Below, piece by piece: positions 20,664 to 32,714 of a stretch of DNA of 64,000 nucleotides. The notes below the pieces were generated by a model. The model did no database searches. It was given only the letters and a program-made list of their open reading frames with translations, and was not told where the DNA came from. Each line of letters opens with the position of its first letter. The stretch's first letter is position 1. The position numbers and the translations under genes were made by a program. Origin of the DNA: Arbacia lixula (lineage: Eukaryota > Echinodermata > Echinoidea > Arbacioida > Arbaciidae); contig OZ022594.1 in assembly GCA_963669155.1 (NCBI GenBank), forward strand, positions 3,295,750 through 3,359,749, written 5' to 3'.

Positions 20664-23600
20664 GCCTCTCTTTGACAACATTTTTCTTTCAATTTCTAAT
20701 ATGCTACGCCTCAGGATTCAGGAATTGAGGTCTGAATTTATCTTTCTACGGATATCTGAATTGCCGGCTCGATATTATTTTTCAAAGTAAAAATATCTGC
20801 AATTTTGTAAAGTTATGACAGAATTTTATTCAGAATGTTTCGGACTCTCGCACGCGCACGGACTGATTGACCCCAGGCCACCCGAGACCGTGCGTGAAGT
20901 TGCAACAACTGGATACTTCCATATGTTTTGTGTATAGCCAAAAGCTTTATCCGGCTGTATGACGAAATCATCCTTTTTCTTGGTAATTGGAAATAATTGG
21001 CGAATTCATAGTAGACAAGTTCAGCTGAAGGCTTCCGAGATAAGAAAGACAAGGTTTTATACAAAGGAAAGCAGATTATGACGCTGAAATTAAGGTATTC
21101 TTTTCATCAATCCTTTGGAATACTTCCAGCCCGCCAGACCTGGCGTGGCGAACGGTGAGTACATGTCTAAGTGGTACACCCACCCCATCATGTTTGCATG
21201 TTGCTCATTAGACATTTAGAATGACCCACATTATTTTTTGATCTTTTCTATTATTCACATTGACATGTCGTGTATAGGTAAAATAGAAATGTACAATGTA
21301 GGAACCAAAATTTCAGATGAAGGGAGAGTCTACAAAATGAAACAAATAAGCTCAAAAGTGGTTAATTTCAGCACTTATTCACTGTGCATTTGGTATGAGG
21401 CAATTTAGAATGTCCCCCCCTTAAATTCTCACCGTTGTTTTTTTATTGGAAAAAAGCCACTGCGATATGTTGGGTGTAGTTGAGAATGATCATTGAACGT
21501 GTCGTCATGGTTCAATTGTCCGAACAATTTCGTTTGTAACAGTTGACGTCACAGTACGTACTGCAGCTGCATGTACTCTATGCATTTGCCACTTAGTATT
21601 GTATCAAATTTAGAATGCCCCCTTTTAATTTCTCACTGTTGCTTTTTTATCGGCAAATAGCCGCTGCGATATGTTGGGTGTAGTTGAGAATAATCATTGA
21701 ACGTGTCGTTACGGTTCAATTGTCCGAACAATTTTGTTTGTAACAGTTGACGTCACAGTACGTACATAGACTGCATGTACTATGCATTTGCCACTTAGTA
21801 TTGTATCAAATTTAGAATGCCCCCTTTTAATTTCTCACTGTTGCTTTTTTATCGGCAAATAGCCGCTGCGATATGTTCGGTGTAGTTGAGAATGATCATT
21901 GAACGTGTCGTCATGGTTCAATTGTCCGAACAATTTCGTTTGTAACAGTTGACGTCACAGTGCGTACATATAGACTGCATGTTCTCTATGCATTTGCCAC
22001 TAAGTATTGTATCAAATTTAGAATGCCCCCTTTTAATTTCTCACTGTTGCTTTTTTATCGGCAAATAGCCGCTGCGATATGTTCGGTGTAGTTGAGAATA
22101 ATCATTGAACGTGTCGTTACGGTTGAAATGTCTGAACAATTTCGTTTTAACAGTTGACGTCACAGTACGTACATAGACTGCATGTACTCTATGCATTTGC
22201 CACTTAGTATTGTATCAAATTTAGAATGCCCCCTTTTAATTTCTCACTGTTGCTTTTTTATCGGCAAATAGCCGCTGCGATATGTTGGGTGTAGTTGAGA
22301 ATAATCATTGAACGTGTCGTTACGGTTGAAATGTCCTAACAATTTCGTTTGTAACAGTTGATGTTACAGTACGTACATATAGACTGCATATACTCTATGC
22401 ATTTGCCACTTAGTACTGTACCAAATTTAGAATGCCCCCTGCTTTTTTATTGGCAAATAGCCGCTGCGATATGTACGGTGTAGTTGAGAATAATCATTGA
22501 ACGTGTCCTTACGCATGATTCAATGAACCAAATCTCTCTCTCTCCTCAGATCAGTATCCTTTCATGCATCTTTCTCCTGATGTATCAATCAATCAATCAA
22601 TCTATCTATCAATCATTCAATCAAATTAGTAAATTCTTTCACTCCTCCATGCCACACCCCCCCCCCCCTCTCCTTCATTTCTTTCTCCTGATCTATTAAT
22701 CTAAAGTATGGGTCCAACCCATACACGGGAACAAAAACATATCTAGCACAGGTTTATTCTTATAATTTTAGCAATATTAGGAAATCTTCTTCCCACCGTG
22801 TTTATCTACTTTCTCTAGCTATCCTTCTGCACGTGTACTATCATGAGAGATAAATTTCATAGAGAAATAAATTGATTGTTTCTGTGATTATTTTATTGTT
22901 GTGCATGGTCAATAAACAATAAATGAAATAACACTACATCATCTGGATCCAAGGAGGTCCATGATCACTTATTGCAATGGTCGCATTTTGTGCTTTGTCG
23001 GATGGGTTCGACTCCCATGATGTTCCAAATGTCAATTCAGAACTTTCATTGGTGGCGACAGCATGAATAGAGACCAAAGCTTTATGTGCACAATGTTCAT
23101 TGCATCATCAACACACAGTTGCATTATATTGCATAACTTATGGTAATGAAACATAATTTTGAATGAAAATGGTAGTTTGTTTCATTATCATAACTTGAAG
23201 TTGGCTTTGTCACAACTAGGGGTATACATCATTCTATTTACACAGTATGTGCGTGTCCTTCGAATCTATCTGATGTCTATTGTATTTTCGTTATTCGCCC
23301 CTTTTTTTCCTGCCCTATGATAATCTGTAGTGAATTTGTATATTCTGGATTTTGAAAAAAGTAGTCATTTTTTTTGTATCTCTCTCTCCCCCAACAGGGA
23401 ATAGGGGATACATCAGACCACGATGCCACTAGAATCTTGGCCTTACTACACAAAAAGTTTACGACCTGAGTGGTAGTAGCAATGTGCTTTTTTTTTTAAT
23501 GTGACTGTGTATTTTATAAATGATCGTTCGTAAACATAGAAACAGATGGGAATTAAAAAGCTCTTCATCTGATATATTACATTTCCTTTATTCGTACTAC

Positions 23601-24375
23601 TTTTCTTCCCTACAGTGTACAATCTATAATTAATATTTACAAAGTACCAAATTATTTAAGGCCTTATTTAAGGCCCACACAGTGACACAACTGAGCTCTT
23701 GTGGCGCGACATTGTTTATAGAGTTCGGTGGTGGTTCTATATCAGCTCCAACCTCAAGATAGGTAAAACTTCTATAGTCGGTATGTCACATGGAGGTGGT
23801 AGAATATAATTATGTCCTGTCCATGCCCCCCCCCCCAACCCAAGGTATGTAGTTGGATGTTATAAGGCCGTTAATGTCTCCCCCCCCCCTCCCACCAAGG
23901 TAGGTAATAGAATATAAGAGCTGTTCTCGCCCCCCCTTATAGGTATGTAGTATTTAAGCTGGTCATCACCCCACCCCCCCCCCCGCCCCACAGAGGTAGA
24001 CGAAAGGAGGTAAGAGCTATTCATGCCCTTCCCCCTCCCCCACATCCCCTCCCCCTAGCTGCCCCAACCTCAAGATAGGTACGACTTCTATAGTCGGTAT
24101 CTCACATGGAGGTGGTACAATATAATTATGTCTCTCCCCCCTCAAGGTAGATAATAGAATGTAAGAACTGTTCTTGCCCCCTTAGTTATGTAGTATTTAA
24201 GCTGGTCATCCCCCCCCCCCAGGTAGGTGGAAGGAGGTAAGAGCTGTCCATGCCCTATTCCCCCCCCCTCCCCCCCCCCCCCCCCCCCCCAGCAGTGCAA
24301 GGGTTACACTTCTGAATTCGTACACATGCAGTACAACTCTCGTTCATTTTGTAAACAGAATTTTCGAACATTTTT
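20664..24375 (+). repeat. 3.7-kb higher-order module, copy 1b
   Basis: 3,712 bp, with the same internal order as copy 1a. The 204-bp array has six TTGAGAAT markers (21,480, 21,684, 21,886, 22,092, 22,295, 22,484). (TCAA)n lies at about 22,585, the B-box T-arm at 23,002 and the poly(C) minisatellite at 23,740-24,300. Confidence 0.85.
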
Positions 24376-24524
24376 GCCTCTCTTTGACAACATTTTTCTT
24401 TCAATTTCTAATATCCTACGCCTCAGGATTCAGGAATTGAGGTCTGAATTTATCTTTCTACGGATTTCTGAATTGCCGGCTCGATATTATTTTTTAAAGT
24501 AAAAATATCTGCAATTTTGTAAAG

Positions 24525-24776
24525 TTATGACAGAATTCTATTCGAAATGTTTCGGACTCTCGCACGCGCACGGACTGATTGACCCCAGGCCACCCGAGAC
24601 CGTGCGTGAAGTTGCAACAACTGGATACTTCCATATGTTTTGTGTACAGCCAAAAGCTTTATCCGGCTGTATGACGAAATCATCCTTTTTCTTGGTAATT
24701 GGAAATAATTGGCGAATTCATAGAAGACAAGTTCAGCTGAAGGCTTCCGAGATAAGAAAGACAAGGTTTTATACAA
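24525..24776 (-). CDS. recurrent 83-codon ORF in modules, doubtful
   Basis: An ATG-started minus-strand frame (MYKTLSFLSRKPSAEL..., Arg-rich near the C terminus: VRARARVRN). It is open at the same place in four modules: 20,813-21,064, 24,525-24,776, 44,606-44,857 and 48,314-48,565. It is broken in the first module of each unit (near 16,920 and 40,900). No domain, signal peptide or membrane segment is seen. Because whole modules are near-identical, openness in four copies is little evidence of selection. Listed for completeness. Confidence 0.12.
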   Translation of the reverse strand: MYKTLSFLSRKPSAELVFYEFANYFQLPRKRMISSYSRIKLLAVHKTYGSIQLLQLHARSRVAWGQSVRARARVRNISNRILS

Positions 24777-25626
24777 AGGAAAGCAGATTATGACGCTGAA
24801 ATTAAGGTATTCCTTTCATCAATCCTTCTTTGGCATGTTTGGAATACTTCCAGCCCGCCAGACCTGGCGTGGCGAACGGTGAGTACATGTATGTCTAAGT
24901 GGTACACCCACCCCATCATGTTTGCATGTTGCTCATTAGAAGTGACATTTAGAATGACCCACATTATTTTTTGATCTTTTCTATTATTCACATTGACATG
25001 TCGTGTATAGGTAAAATAGAAATGTACAATGTAGGAACCAAAATTTCAGATGAAGGGAGAGTCTACAAAATGAAACAAGCTCAAAAGTGGTTAATTTCAG
25101 CGCTTATTCACTGTGCATTTGGTATGGGAGACAATTTAGAATGCCCCCCTTTAAATTCTCACCGTTGTTTTTTTATCGGCAAATAGCCACTGCGATATGT
25201 TTGGTGTAGTTGAAAATGATCATTGAACGTGTCGTCAACTTTCAAATTGTTGAATTGTCCGAAGAATGTCGTTTGTAGCAGTTGACATCACGGTAAGTAC
25301 ATAATGCCTGTAGGAATGTGCCCGCACTCAGTTGTACCAAATTTAGAATGCCCTGTCTCAAAGTTGTTATTTTATCGGCAAATAGCAACTGCAATATGTT
25401 TGGTGCAGTTGAGAATAATGATTGAATGTGTCTGTCAACTTTTCAAATGTTTACATGTAATTGTCTGAAGAATCTCATTTGTTTCTAGCAGTTGACGTCA
25501 TATGTGACCGGTACACTGCAGTTCTTGAGATGTTCATCTGCTATTGTACCAAAAGAAGAAAGGCCCCTCAATTTCTCACTCTTAGGTTTTGATCGGCAAA
25601 TAGCCACTGCGATATCAGTATCATTG

Positions 25627-26652
25627 TACAGCTTACTCTCGATATAACGAGGTCGTCGGGACCAGAGGTTTTTCCTCGTTATAACGAAACCTCGTTATAT
25701 CCAAACAGCATAAAAAACAATAAAAAACATTGAAATATGTGTGCTTGTGTGTTCTTTGTGTTTTACTATGTTTTGATATCTATAGCCGCCTCGGAAACAT
25801 GCGTTATCAAACGGGAAAAGGGGGATTGGAAACATGCGTTTTCAAATGGAAAAGACGATATATTTTTGCCCAACACATCATCTGACCTCGTTATACTGTC
25901 GCCGTTTAAATAGCTAATTGCATTACATGACATGAATCTGACTTTCAAACCACATGTTTTCAATGTACGTACTCTGTGCGAAGGAGTATGCTCCCGTATG
26001 TGTGCAGTGTATTACGAGACACGTGTGTCTGGCTCCATGCATTACCGATGCAAACATGTGCTTTCAATATACATGTACGTACGCTATGCGAAGGAGTACA
26101 TGCTTGCGTTGTGTGTACAGTGTATTACGAGGCTCCATGCGTTGCCGATGCAAGACATGTGCTTCCAATGTACATGTGCGTACGCTATGCGAAGGAGTAC
26201 ATGCCTGCGTTGTGTGTACAGTGTACATGTATTACGAGGTGTGTGTCTGGCTCCATGCGTTGCCGATGCAATACATACGTGCTTTCAATGTACATAAGCC
26301 ATGCGAAGGAGTACATGCTCGCGTTGTGTGTACAGTGTATTACGAGGTGTGTGTCTGGCTAGCTCCGAGCTCCACGCGTTGCCAAAGCAATACGTGTGTA
26401 AGAAGATTGCTTTCAGCCCGCTCGCCCTCAATTTTTTGTTCCTCGTTGTAACGGACACATTTGTTATGTTTTTCTTTGTCTTGGGGTCAACATGAAAAGC
26501 TTGTTATAACGAAATCTCGTTATAACCGTGCTCGTTGTAAGCGGCGTAGTGCACCATAGGTTTGCATGTAGACAATTTTGGGCCCGAGATATTTCCCTCG
26601 TTATAACGAAACCTCGTTATATCCGTGCTCGTTGTATCGAGAGTAAGCTGTA
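25627..26652. mobile_element. pogo/Tigger-like MITE with TA target duplication
   Basis: The element proper is 25,629-26,650 (1,022 bp). Both ends read CAGCTTACTCTCGATA-(T/C)-AACGAG inward, about 24 bp with one mismatch, and TA flanks both sides (25,627-25,628, 26,651-26,652). Subterminal CTCGTTATAACGAAACC words recur in both halves. The empty site is seen in unit 2 at 49,414-49,415, where TCATTG-TA-TTGGCTTG is uninterrupted. TA duplication places it in the Tc1/mariner-pogo group. A CAG terminus with CTCGnTATAACGA-type inner repeats is characteristic of pogo/Tigger. No transposase is encoded, so it is non-autonomous. Confidence 0.85.
25940..26400 (+). repeat. tandem repeats inside the MITE
   Basis: Four copies of about 101-114 bp, with GCGAAGGAGTA at 25,978, 26,088, 26,189 and 26,303. 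Words shared by the copies are TGTGTACAGTGTATTACGAG, CTCCATGCGTTGCCGATGCA and GTGCTTTCAATGTACAT. Because few stops occur in the repeat, three overlapping plus-strand frames (121, 165 and 128 codons) are open across it. They share no homology with each other or with any family I know and are not genes. Confidence 0.8.
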
Positions 26653-27875
26653 TTGGCTTGAAATATGAATGCGTGGCTATGTGTATGTATTATGTACAAA
26701 TTAGCGTCAAACATGTACAAGCCAATACAATTATGCATGAAGTACATGTATGCATGATAACGGCCTGGAGAAGGGTGAGTACATGCATGAATATACCCAT
26801 ACGTTGAATTGTCTGAAGAATCTCATTTGCAGCAGTTGACGTCACAAATTACACTGAATGTGTGCCACTCAGCTTTGTAGACAATTTAGAATGCCCCCCA
26901 CCTTAATTTCTCACTGTTGTTTTTTTATCAGCAAATAGCCACTGCGATATGTTCGATGTAGTTGAGAATAATCATTGGAGGTGTCAATCAACTTTTCAAA
27001 TGTTAAATTGTCTGAAGAATCTCATTTGCAGCAGTTGACGTCATAAGTTACCAGTACACTGCAGTCCCTGAGATGTGCATGTGGTATTGTACACAATGTA
27101 GAATGACCCCTCTTAATTTCTCACTCTAAGGTTGTTATTGGTAAATAGCCACTGCGGTATAATCGGTATAATATTATTGACTTACATGAATACGTGGCTA
27201 TGTGTATGGATATAATACAAATTAGCAATATATACTATACAGCCAATACAGTTATGCCTAGTCTTGTGTATGTATGAGAATGGTGAGTACATGCATGAGT
27301 GATACACCCGTATCATATTTGCATGTTGGCACTACTCATTAGAAATGAGATATAGAATGACCCACATTATTTATTGATCTTCTCTATTGTTCACATTGAA
27401 ATGTCATGTAAAGGTAGAATAGGAATGTACAATATAGGAAACAAAAATTTCAGATGAAGAAGAAGTCTAGAGAATTGAACAAATAAGCTGAAAATTGGTT
27501 AATTTCAGTGCTTATTCGCTGTGCATTTGGTATTGTACACAATTTAGAAAGATCCCCCTTTATTTCATATTTTTAGATTTTTATTAACCTTTGCTCTGCT
27601 TTTTTGTCTCTAGCAGTTGATGTGATCATGAATTACACTCTACCTGTGCATGAATGATCCCCCCCCCCCCCGTGATTTCTCACTGTTATTTTTTTATTAA
27701 TTGCCACTGCGAAATGTTAGGCATCTTCATATCGGCTTGGAACATGAATATGTGGCTCTGTGTATGCATCAGAGATGCCAAGTTCAACAAAATTGTATAC
27801 GTGAGATTTTCATGACTCAGCGCATGTGTCACGTGGTGGGTTTCATCACGATATCGACGCAGATGGTATACATGT
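26653..27875. repeat. diverged 204-bp satellite remnants (unit 1)
   Basis: Partial, decayed monomers with the words GCAGCAGTTGACGTCA, AATAGCCACTGCGATATG and TTGAGAATAATCATTGG, separated by CATGTATG-rich spacer. TGACGTCA is kept near 26,837 and 27,037. A short C-tract lies near 27,658-27,671. The counterpart in unit 2 is 49,416-50,640. No gene seen. Confidence 0.7.
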
Positions 27876-27962
27876 ATGTATACGATTCATGGCCATACGT
27901 ATAAAACCATGCGATTCTCGCGGGTGATTCATTGTATCACATGTACGTACAAAGTACAAGTC

Positions 27963-28205
27963 ATGTTGCACTGTTTGCTGACTGCACTCTCGGCTCTCAA
28001 TGCGTGTGCCAGGCCTGTAGATGGCTCGTGCGAAAGCAGCCAGTGGAAGTGTATAGCAAATCATGCTACTTTTTTTTTTTCTGTCGGGTCCCAATGCGTT
28101 AGAAATATGGATGTCATGCGTGAGATCATGAGACAGACCCTTAATGTGCGAGTAAAAGTACATTCCCGTTCACGCTGTACACAGTACGAATCCCATCCAC
28201 TTTAG
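27963..28205 (+). CDS. small secreted-protein-like ORF, doubtful
   Basis: From the ATG at 27,963 an 80-codon frame begins MLHCLLTALSALNACARPVD, which looks like a short signal peptide with a possible cut after the ALNA/CA region. It continues with four further Cys (residues about 24, 30, 45 and 74) and a basic C-terminal half. An upstream in-frame start exists at 27,876. The unit-2 copy (50,728-50,970) differs by one codon (Ser to Gly). A T-tract encodes the central FFF. No family recognised, no splice context, and it sits among satellite remnants, so chance is likely. Confidence 0.15.
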   Translation: MLHCLLTALSALNACARPVDGSCESSQWKCIANHATFFFSVGSQCVRNMDVMREIMRQTLNVRVKVHSRSRCTQYESHPL

Positions 28206-29339
28206 GGGAATTCTTATTCACTGTGTTCACAGTGTATTAAGCCACCATTCATTTTCAGCATGTAAGCGCTCCTGGAAATAAACTATGAGGCAGGGTTAAG
28301 GTTAAGGTTAGGGTTTGAATTGACCTCTTTCTTTCCTCTTTCTCCTGCATGATCTGTCAATCAACTAAATATCTTTCTGTACCCTCTCTAGCATCTTTCT
28401 CCTGATGTATCAATCAATTAATCAATTTTTTCCCTCCTGCACCCCTCCATTTTCTCCTGATCTATCAATCTAGTGTATGGGTACAAAATATACACAGGAA
28501 CAAATACATATCTGGCACAGGTTTATTCTTATATAATTTTAGCAATATTAGGAAATCTTTTAATTTTATCCACCTTAAATTTATTTTTGTCTTTACTTGT
28601 TCTATTTGTTCTATTTGAAGAAATTAATTTCTTTGACAAATTCATTGATTGAGGGCATGCGGGTATGTAGGTGGTGGTATGTAAGAGCTGTCCATGCTCC
28701 CCCCCCCCCCATTCATTCTGTACACAGTAAAGCATCCATTCACTTTATTCATAGGATATGGCCCATTCACTCTGTGCACAGTGTGAATTCCATCCACTTT
28801 GCACATGGGCCTGATAACATACTTCACTCTGTACACTTCTGTATGGTGGTGAATTCCTATTCACTGTGCACTGTGCACAGTGTACTAACTATGAGGCAGG
28901 GCTAATCCCTTTGACCTCAGTCTACTGGATGTGGAGTGGTTGTCTTGGGAACCAGCCTGATCATTATGTAAGAGTGGTGGCAGTCTGGGTTTACAGACCT
29001 CTTTAAGTTTAGAGGAGTAGTTGGGAGTTTGGAAGCACATTCCCATGAACTTTGTGTAGTCCATGAAGTAGAATCTGCATTATGAGACTACAATAAAGCA
29101 TATACTGCAACTACTTTGGACAAGGCATAGCCATGGAGTAAGGAATAGTCTTCACTCAGGGGATGAAAAATGTCCTCAAAATGTTAATTTATTGTCTGCG
29201 ATGGTAGACTAAGTAGAAGAAAAGAAGTGATGCTACTTATAACAGGGAACTCCCACCTCCCTGCTGAAAAGAACTGTAATATCACTCCTTACTCATTTCT
29301 CTCCATCAGTCCATGCTCTATCTTTCCCTCCCTCTCATC
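28206..29339. repeat. mixed repeats: telomere-like stub, (TCAA)n module, CACTCTG minisatellite
   Basis: GGTTAAGGTTAAGGTTAGGG near 28,297-28,316 is a short degenerate telomere-like run. A (TCAA)n module follows (28,318-28,560). Around 28,710-28,900 a ragged minisatellite of about 25-40 bp recurs, with CATTCACTCTGTGCACAGTG. It also occurs near 28,165 and 30,745-30,895. The HSVHS-rich plus-strand frame across it is an artefact. From 28,947 a block repeated at 30,948 begins. Confidence 0.65.
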
Positions 29340-29727
29340 TACCAATGAATTGATCTCTTTCTTTCCTCTTTCTCCTTCATGATTTAATCAACCAAATCTC
29401 TTTCTCTCCTCAGATCAGTATCCTTTCCTGCATCTTTCTCCTGATGTATCAATCAATCAATCAATCAATCGATTAGTCAGCTTTTTCACTCTCCCTCGCC
29501 CCCCCCCCTTTCCTTCATTTCTTTCTCCTGATCTATCAATCTAGTGTATGGGTCCAACCCATACACAGGAACAAAAACATATATGGCACAGGTTTATTCT
29601 TATATAATTTTAGCAATATTTCTTATGAATTGATCTCTTTCTTTCCTCTTTCTCCTACATGATTTAATCAACCAAATCTCTTTCTCTCCTCAGATCAGTA
29701 TCCTTCCCTGCATCTTTCTCCTGATGT

Positions 29728-29759
<32 letters not shown>

Positions 29760-29950
29760 ATTAGTCAACTTTCTCACTCTCCCTCGCCCCCCCCCCCCCT
29801 TTCGTTCATTTCTTTCTCCTGATCTATCAATCTAGTGTATGGGTCCAACCCATACACAGGACCAAAAACATATCTGGCACAGGTTTATCCTTATAAGATT
29901 TTAGCAATATTAGTTAATCTTATTATTTTATCCACCTTGGTTGTTTATTT
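29340..29950 (+). repeat. tandem (TCAA)n modules (unit 1, two copies)
   Basis: Two consecutive copies of the roughly 290-bp module, each with CAGATCAGTATCCTT, CTCCTGATGTATCAATC, a C-tract, GGGTCCAACCCATACACAGG and a TTTTAGCAATATT tail. Unit 2 has five in a row at the corresponding place. Confidence 0.8.
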
Positions 29951-29999
29951 TTGTCTTTACTTCTGCACATGTTTTATTTGAAGAAATTAATTTCTTAGA

Positions 30000-30660
30000 C
30001 AAGTTCATTGATTGAGAGACTGCGGGTATGTAGGTAGTAGGATGTAAGAGCTGTCAATGCCCCCCCCCCCCCCACCAAAGGAGGTGATGGGAAATAATGA
30101 AGAGCTGTTCATGCCCCCCCCCCCAACCAAAGGAGGTGATAGGAAATAATGAAGAGCTGTTCATGCCCCCGTCCTGTCCAAGAGAGGTGGTAGGATGTAA
30201 GAGCTGTCCATCCCACCCCACCCCCTCCCCTAGGTATGTAGGATGATGTAAAACCTGGTCATGCCCCCCCCCCCTCCACCAACGTGGGTGGAAGGAGGTA
30301 CGAGCTGTCCAGTCCTTTCCCCTTCTCCCCGCCCCCCCCCCCCCAGCCCCAACCTCAAGATAGGTATAGTCAGTATCTCACATGGAGGTGGTAGAATATA
30401 ATTAAGTCCTGTCCATGTCCACTCCTCCCCCCAAGGTATGTAGTTTGATGTTAAAGCTGTTAATGTCCCCCCCCCCCCACCCAAAGAATCCAATAGAATA
30501 TAAGAGCTGTTCTTGCCCCCCCCCCCTTAGGTATGTAGTATTGAAGCTGGTCATCCCCCTCCCCCCCCCCCCCCCCCCACTGAGGTAGGTGGATGGAGGT
30601 AAGAGCTATCCATGCCCTTCCCCCTCCCTCCACCCCCCCCCCCCCATGCCATTGCTAGGG
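30000..30660 (+). repeat. poly(C) minisatellite (third copy of unit 1)
   Basis: Same units as at 20,040-20,590, with several long C-tracts (near 30,059, 30,112, 30,263, 30,460, 30,550 and 30,640). No counterpart of this block stands at the corresponding place in unit 2 (around 53,700), where only a short stub with one C-tract is present. Confidence 0.75.
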
Positions 30661-31486
30661 TTACAAATGTATGGGCAAGCAAATTATGCTTTGCTTTGTG
30701 AAAATTGCTATTCACTTTCTACAGGGGATAAACACAGTAAAACGCTCATTCATTTGGTACCCAGTAGAAACCCCTTTCACTGTGCACACACAAGGAATTC
30801 CTTTCATGGTGTACATTCTGGGCCAGCTAACTTCACTCACTCTTTACACTTCTCTATGGTGGTGAATTCCTATTGACTTTGCACACAGTATACAAGCTTA
30901 GAGGCAGGGTTTGACCTTCAAGGGAATGGATGAGGAGTGGTTGTCTTGGGAACCAGCCTGAATGTAAGAGTGGTGGCAGTCTGGGTTTACAGACCTCTTT
31001 AAGTTTAGAGGAGTAGTTGGGAGTTTGGAAGCACATTCCCATGAACTTTGTGTAGTCCATGAAGTAGAATCTGCATTATGAGACTACAATAATGCATATA
31101 CTGTAACTACTCTGGACAAGGCATAGCCATGGAGTAAGGAATAGTCTGCACTCAGGGGATGAAAAATGTTCTTAAAATGTTAATTTATTGTCTGCGATGG
31201 TAGACTAAGTAGAAGAAAAAAAGCAATGCTACTTATAACAGGGAACTCCCACCTCCCTGCTTAAAAGAACTACAATATGTCTGACAAGTGTACCCCTGTT
31301 AACATATATTTCTCTTACACTCACTCCTTACTCTTTTCTCTCCATCAGTCCATGCTCTATCTTTCCCTCCCTCTCATCTACCAATGAATTGATCTCTTTC
31401 TTTCCTCTTTCTCCTTCATGATTTAATCAACCAAATCTCTTTCTCTCCTCAGATCAGTATCCTTTCCTGCATCTTTCTCCTGATGT

Positions 31487-31522
<36 letters not shown>

Positions 31523-32714
31523 ATTAGTCAACTTTTTCACTCTCCCTCGCCCCCCCCCCCTTTCCTTCATTTCTTTCCCCTGATCTATCAATCTAGTGTA
31601 TGGGTCCAACCCATACACACGAACAAAAACATATCTGGCACAGGTTTATTCTTATATAATTTTAGCAATATTTATCTATAGGAAATCTTCTTCCTACCAT
31701 GTTTATCCACTTCTTCCTTTCCTTCTGCACATGTACTATTATGAGAGATTAATTTCAAAGACAAATAAATTAATTGACTCTTTGATTATTTTATTGTTGT
31801 GCATGGTCAATAAACAATAAATGAAATAACACTACATCATCTGGATCCAAGGAGGTCCATGATCACTTATTGCAATGGTCGCATTTTGTGCTTTGTCGGA
31901 TGGGTTCGACTCCCATGATGTTCCAAATGTCAATTCAGAACTTTCATTGGTGGCGACAGCATGAATAGAGACCAAAGCTTTATGTGCACAATGTTCATTG
32001 CATCATCAACACACAGTTGCATTATATTGCATAATTTATGGTAATGATATATAATTTTTAATAAAAATGGTAGTTTGTTTCATTATCATGACTTGACATT
32101 GGCTTTATCACAACTGGGTGTATACATCATTCCATTTACACAGTATGCATGTGCGTGTCCTTCGAATCTTTCTTCATCTGATGTCTATTGTATTTTCTTT
32201 ATACGCCCCTTTTTTTTCCTGCCCTATGATAATCTGTAGTGAATTTGTATATTCTTGATTTTGAGAAAAGTAATCATTTTTTATATTTCTCTCCCCCCCC
32301 CCCAACAGGAATAGGGGATACATCAGACCATGATGCCACTAAATTCTTGGCCTTACAATTGGCCTTGCAGACCTACAGAAACAGTTAAGGACCTGAGTGG
32401 TAGGAGCAATGTGCTTTTTTTTTAATGTGACTGCGTATTTTATAAATGATCGTGTGTAAACATAGAAACAGATAGGAAATTAAATAGCTTTTAATCTAAT
32501 ATATAACATTTCCTTTACTCGCACCACTTTTTTTTCCCTACAATGTACAATCTATAATTCATTACAAAGCACCAAATTCTTAAAAGCCCACACAGTGACA
32601 CAACTGAGCTCTTGTGGCGCGATATTGTTAATAGAGGGTGATGTGTTTGGTGGTGGTTCTATATCAGGCCCAACCTCAAGATAGGTAAAACTTCTATAGT
32701 CGGTATCTCACATG
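30661..32714. repeat. second half of the internal duplication, (TCAA)n module, B-box element, spacer
   Basis: 30,948-31,370 repeats 28,947-29,339. A (TCAA)n module lies at 31,375-31,700 and the tRNA-like T-arm at 31,900-31,916. 31,920-32,714 matches the spacer of the short modules with a small insertion near 32,360. No gene seen. Confidence 0.7.

Larger units (their letters stand above)
24376..32714 (+). repeat. expanded third module, copy 1c
   Basis: It begins like the other modules (24,376-25,200) and ends like them (31,800-32,714: B-box element, spacer, ACCTCAAGATAGG). Its centre is expanded. Diverged 204-bp monomers lie at 25,130-25,625, 26,810-27,180 and 27,480-27,720, interrupted by a pogo-like element. 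(TCAA)n modules lie at 28,318-28,560, 29,340-29,950 (two tandem copies) and 31,375-31,700. There is an internal 2.0-kb direct duplication (GGGAACCAGCCTGA at 28,947 and 30,948). Confidence 0.75.

Noticed and set aside
20041..20692. Gly/Trp-rich minus-strand ORFs over C-tracts
   Set aside because: Frames depend on C-tract length and are not kept in the other four copies of the block.
24776..24900. Splice-donor-like GAACGGTGAGTACATG present in every module
   Set aside because: A good consensus, but no exon frame upstream is shared and open in all modules; kept only as a curiosity.
25932..26451. Three overlapping ORFs (121, 165 and 128 codons)
   Set aside because: All read the same tandem repeat inside a MITE in three frames; repeat period and lack of stops explain them.
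28597..28905. 102-codon HSVHS-rich ORF, with copies at 51,440 and 53,604
   Set aside because: Translation of a CACTCTG/GCACAGTG minisatellite; the open frame shifts between copies with C-tract length.
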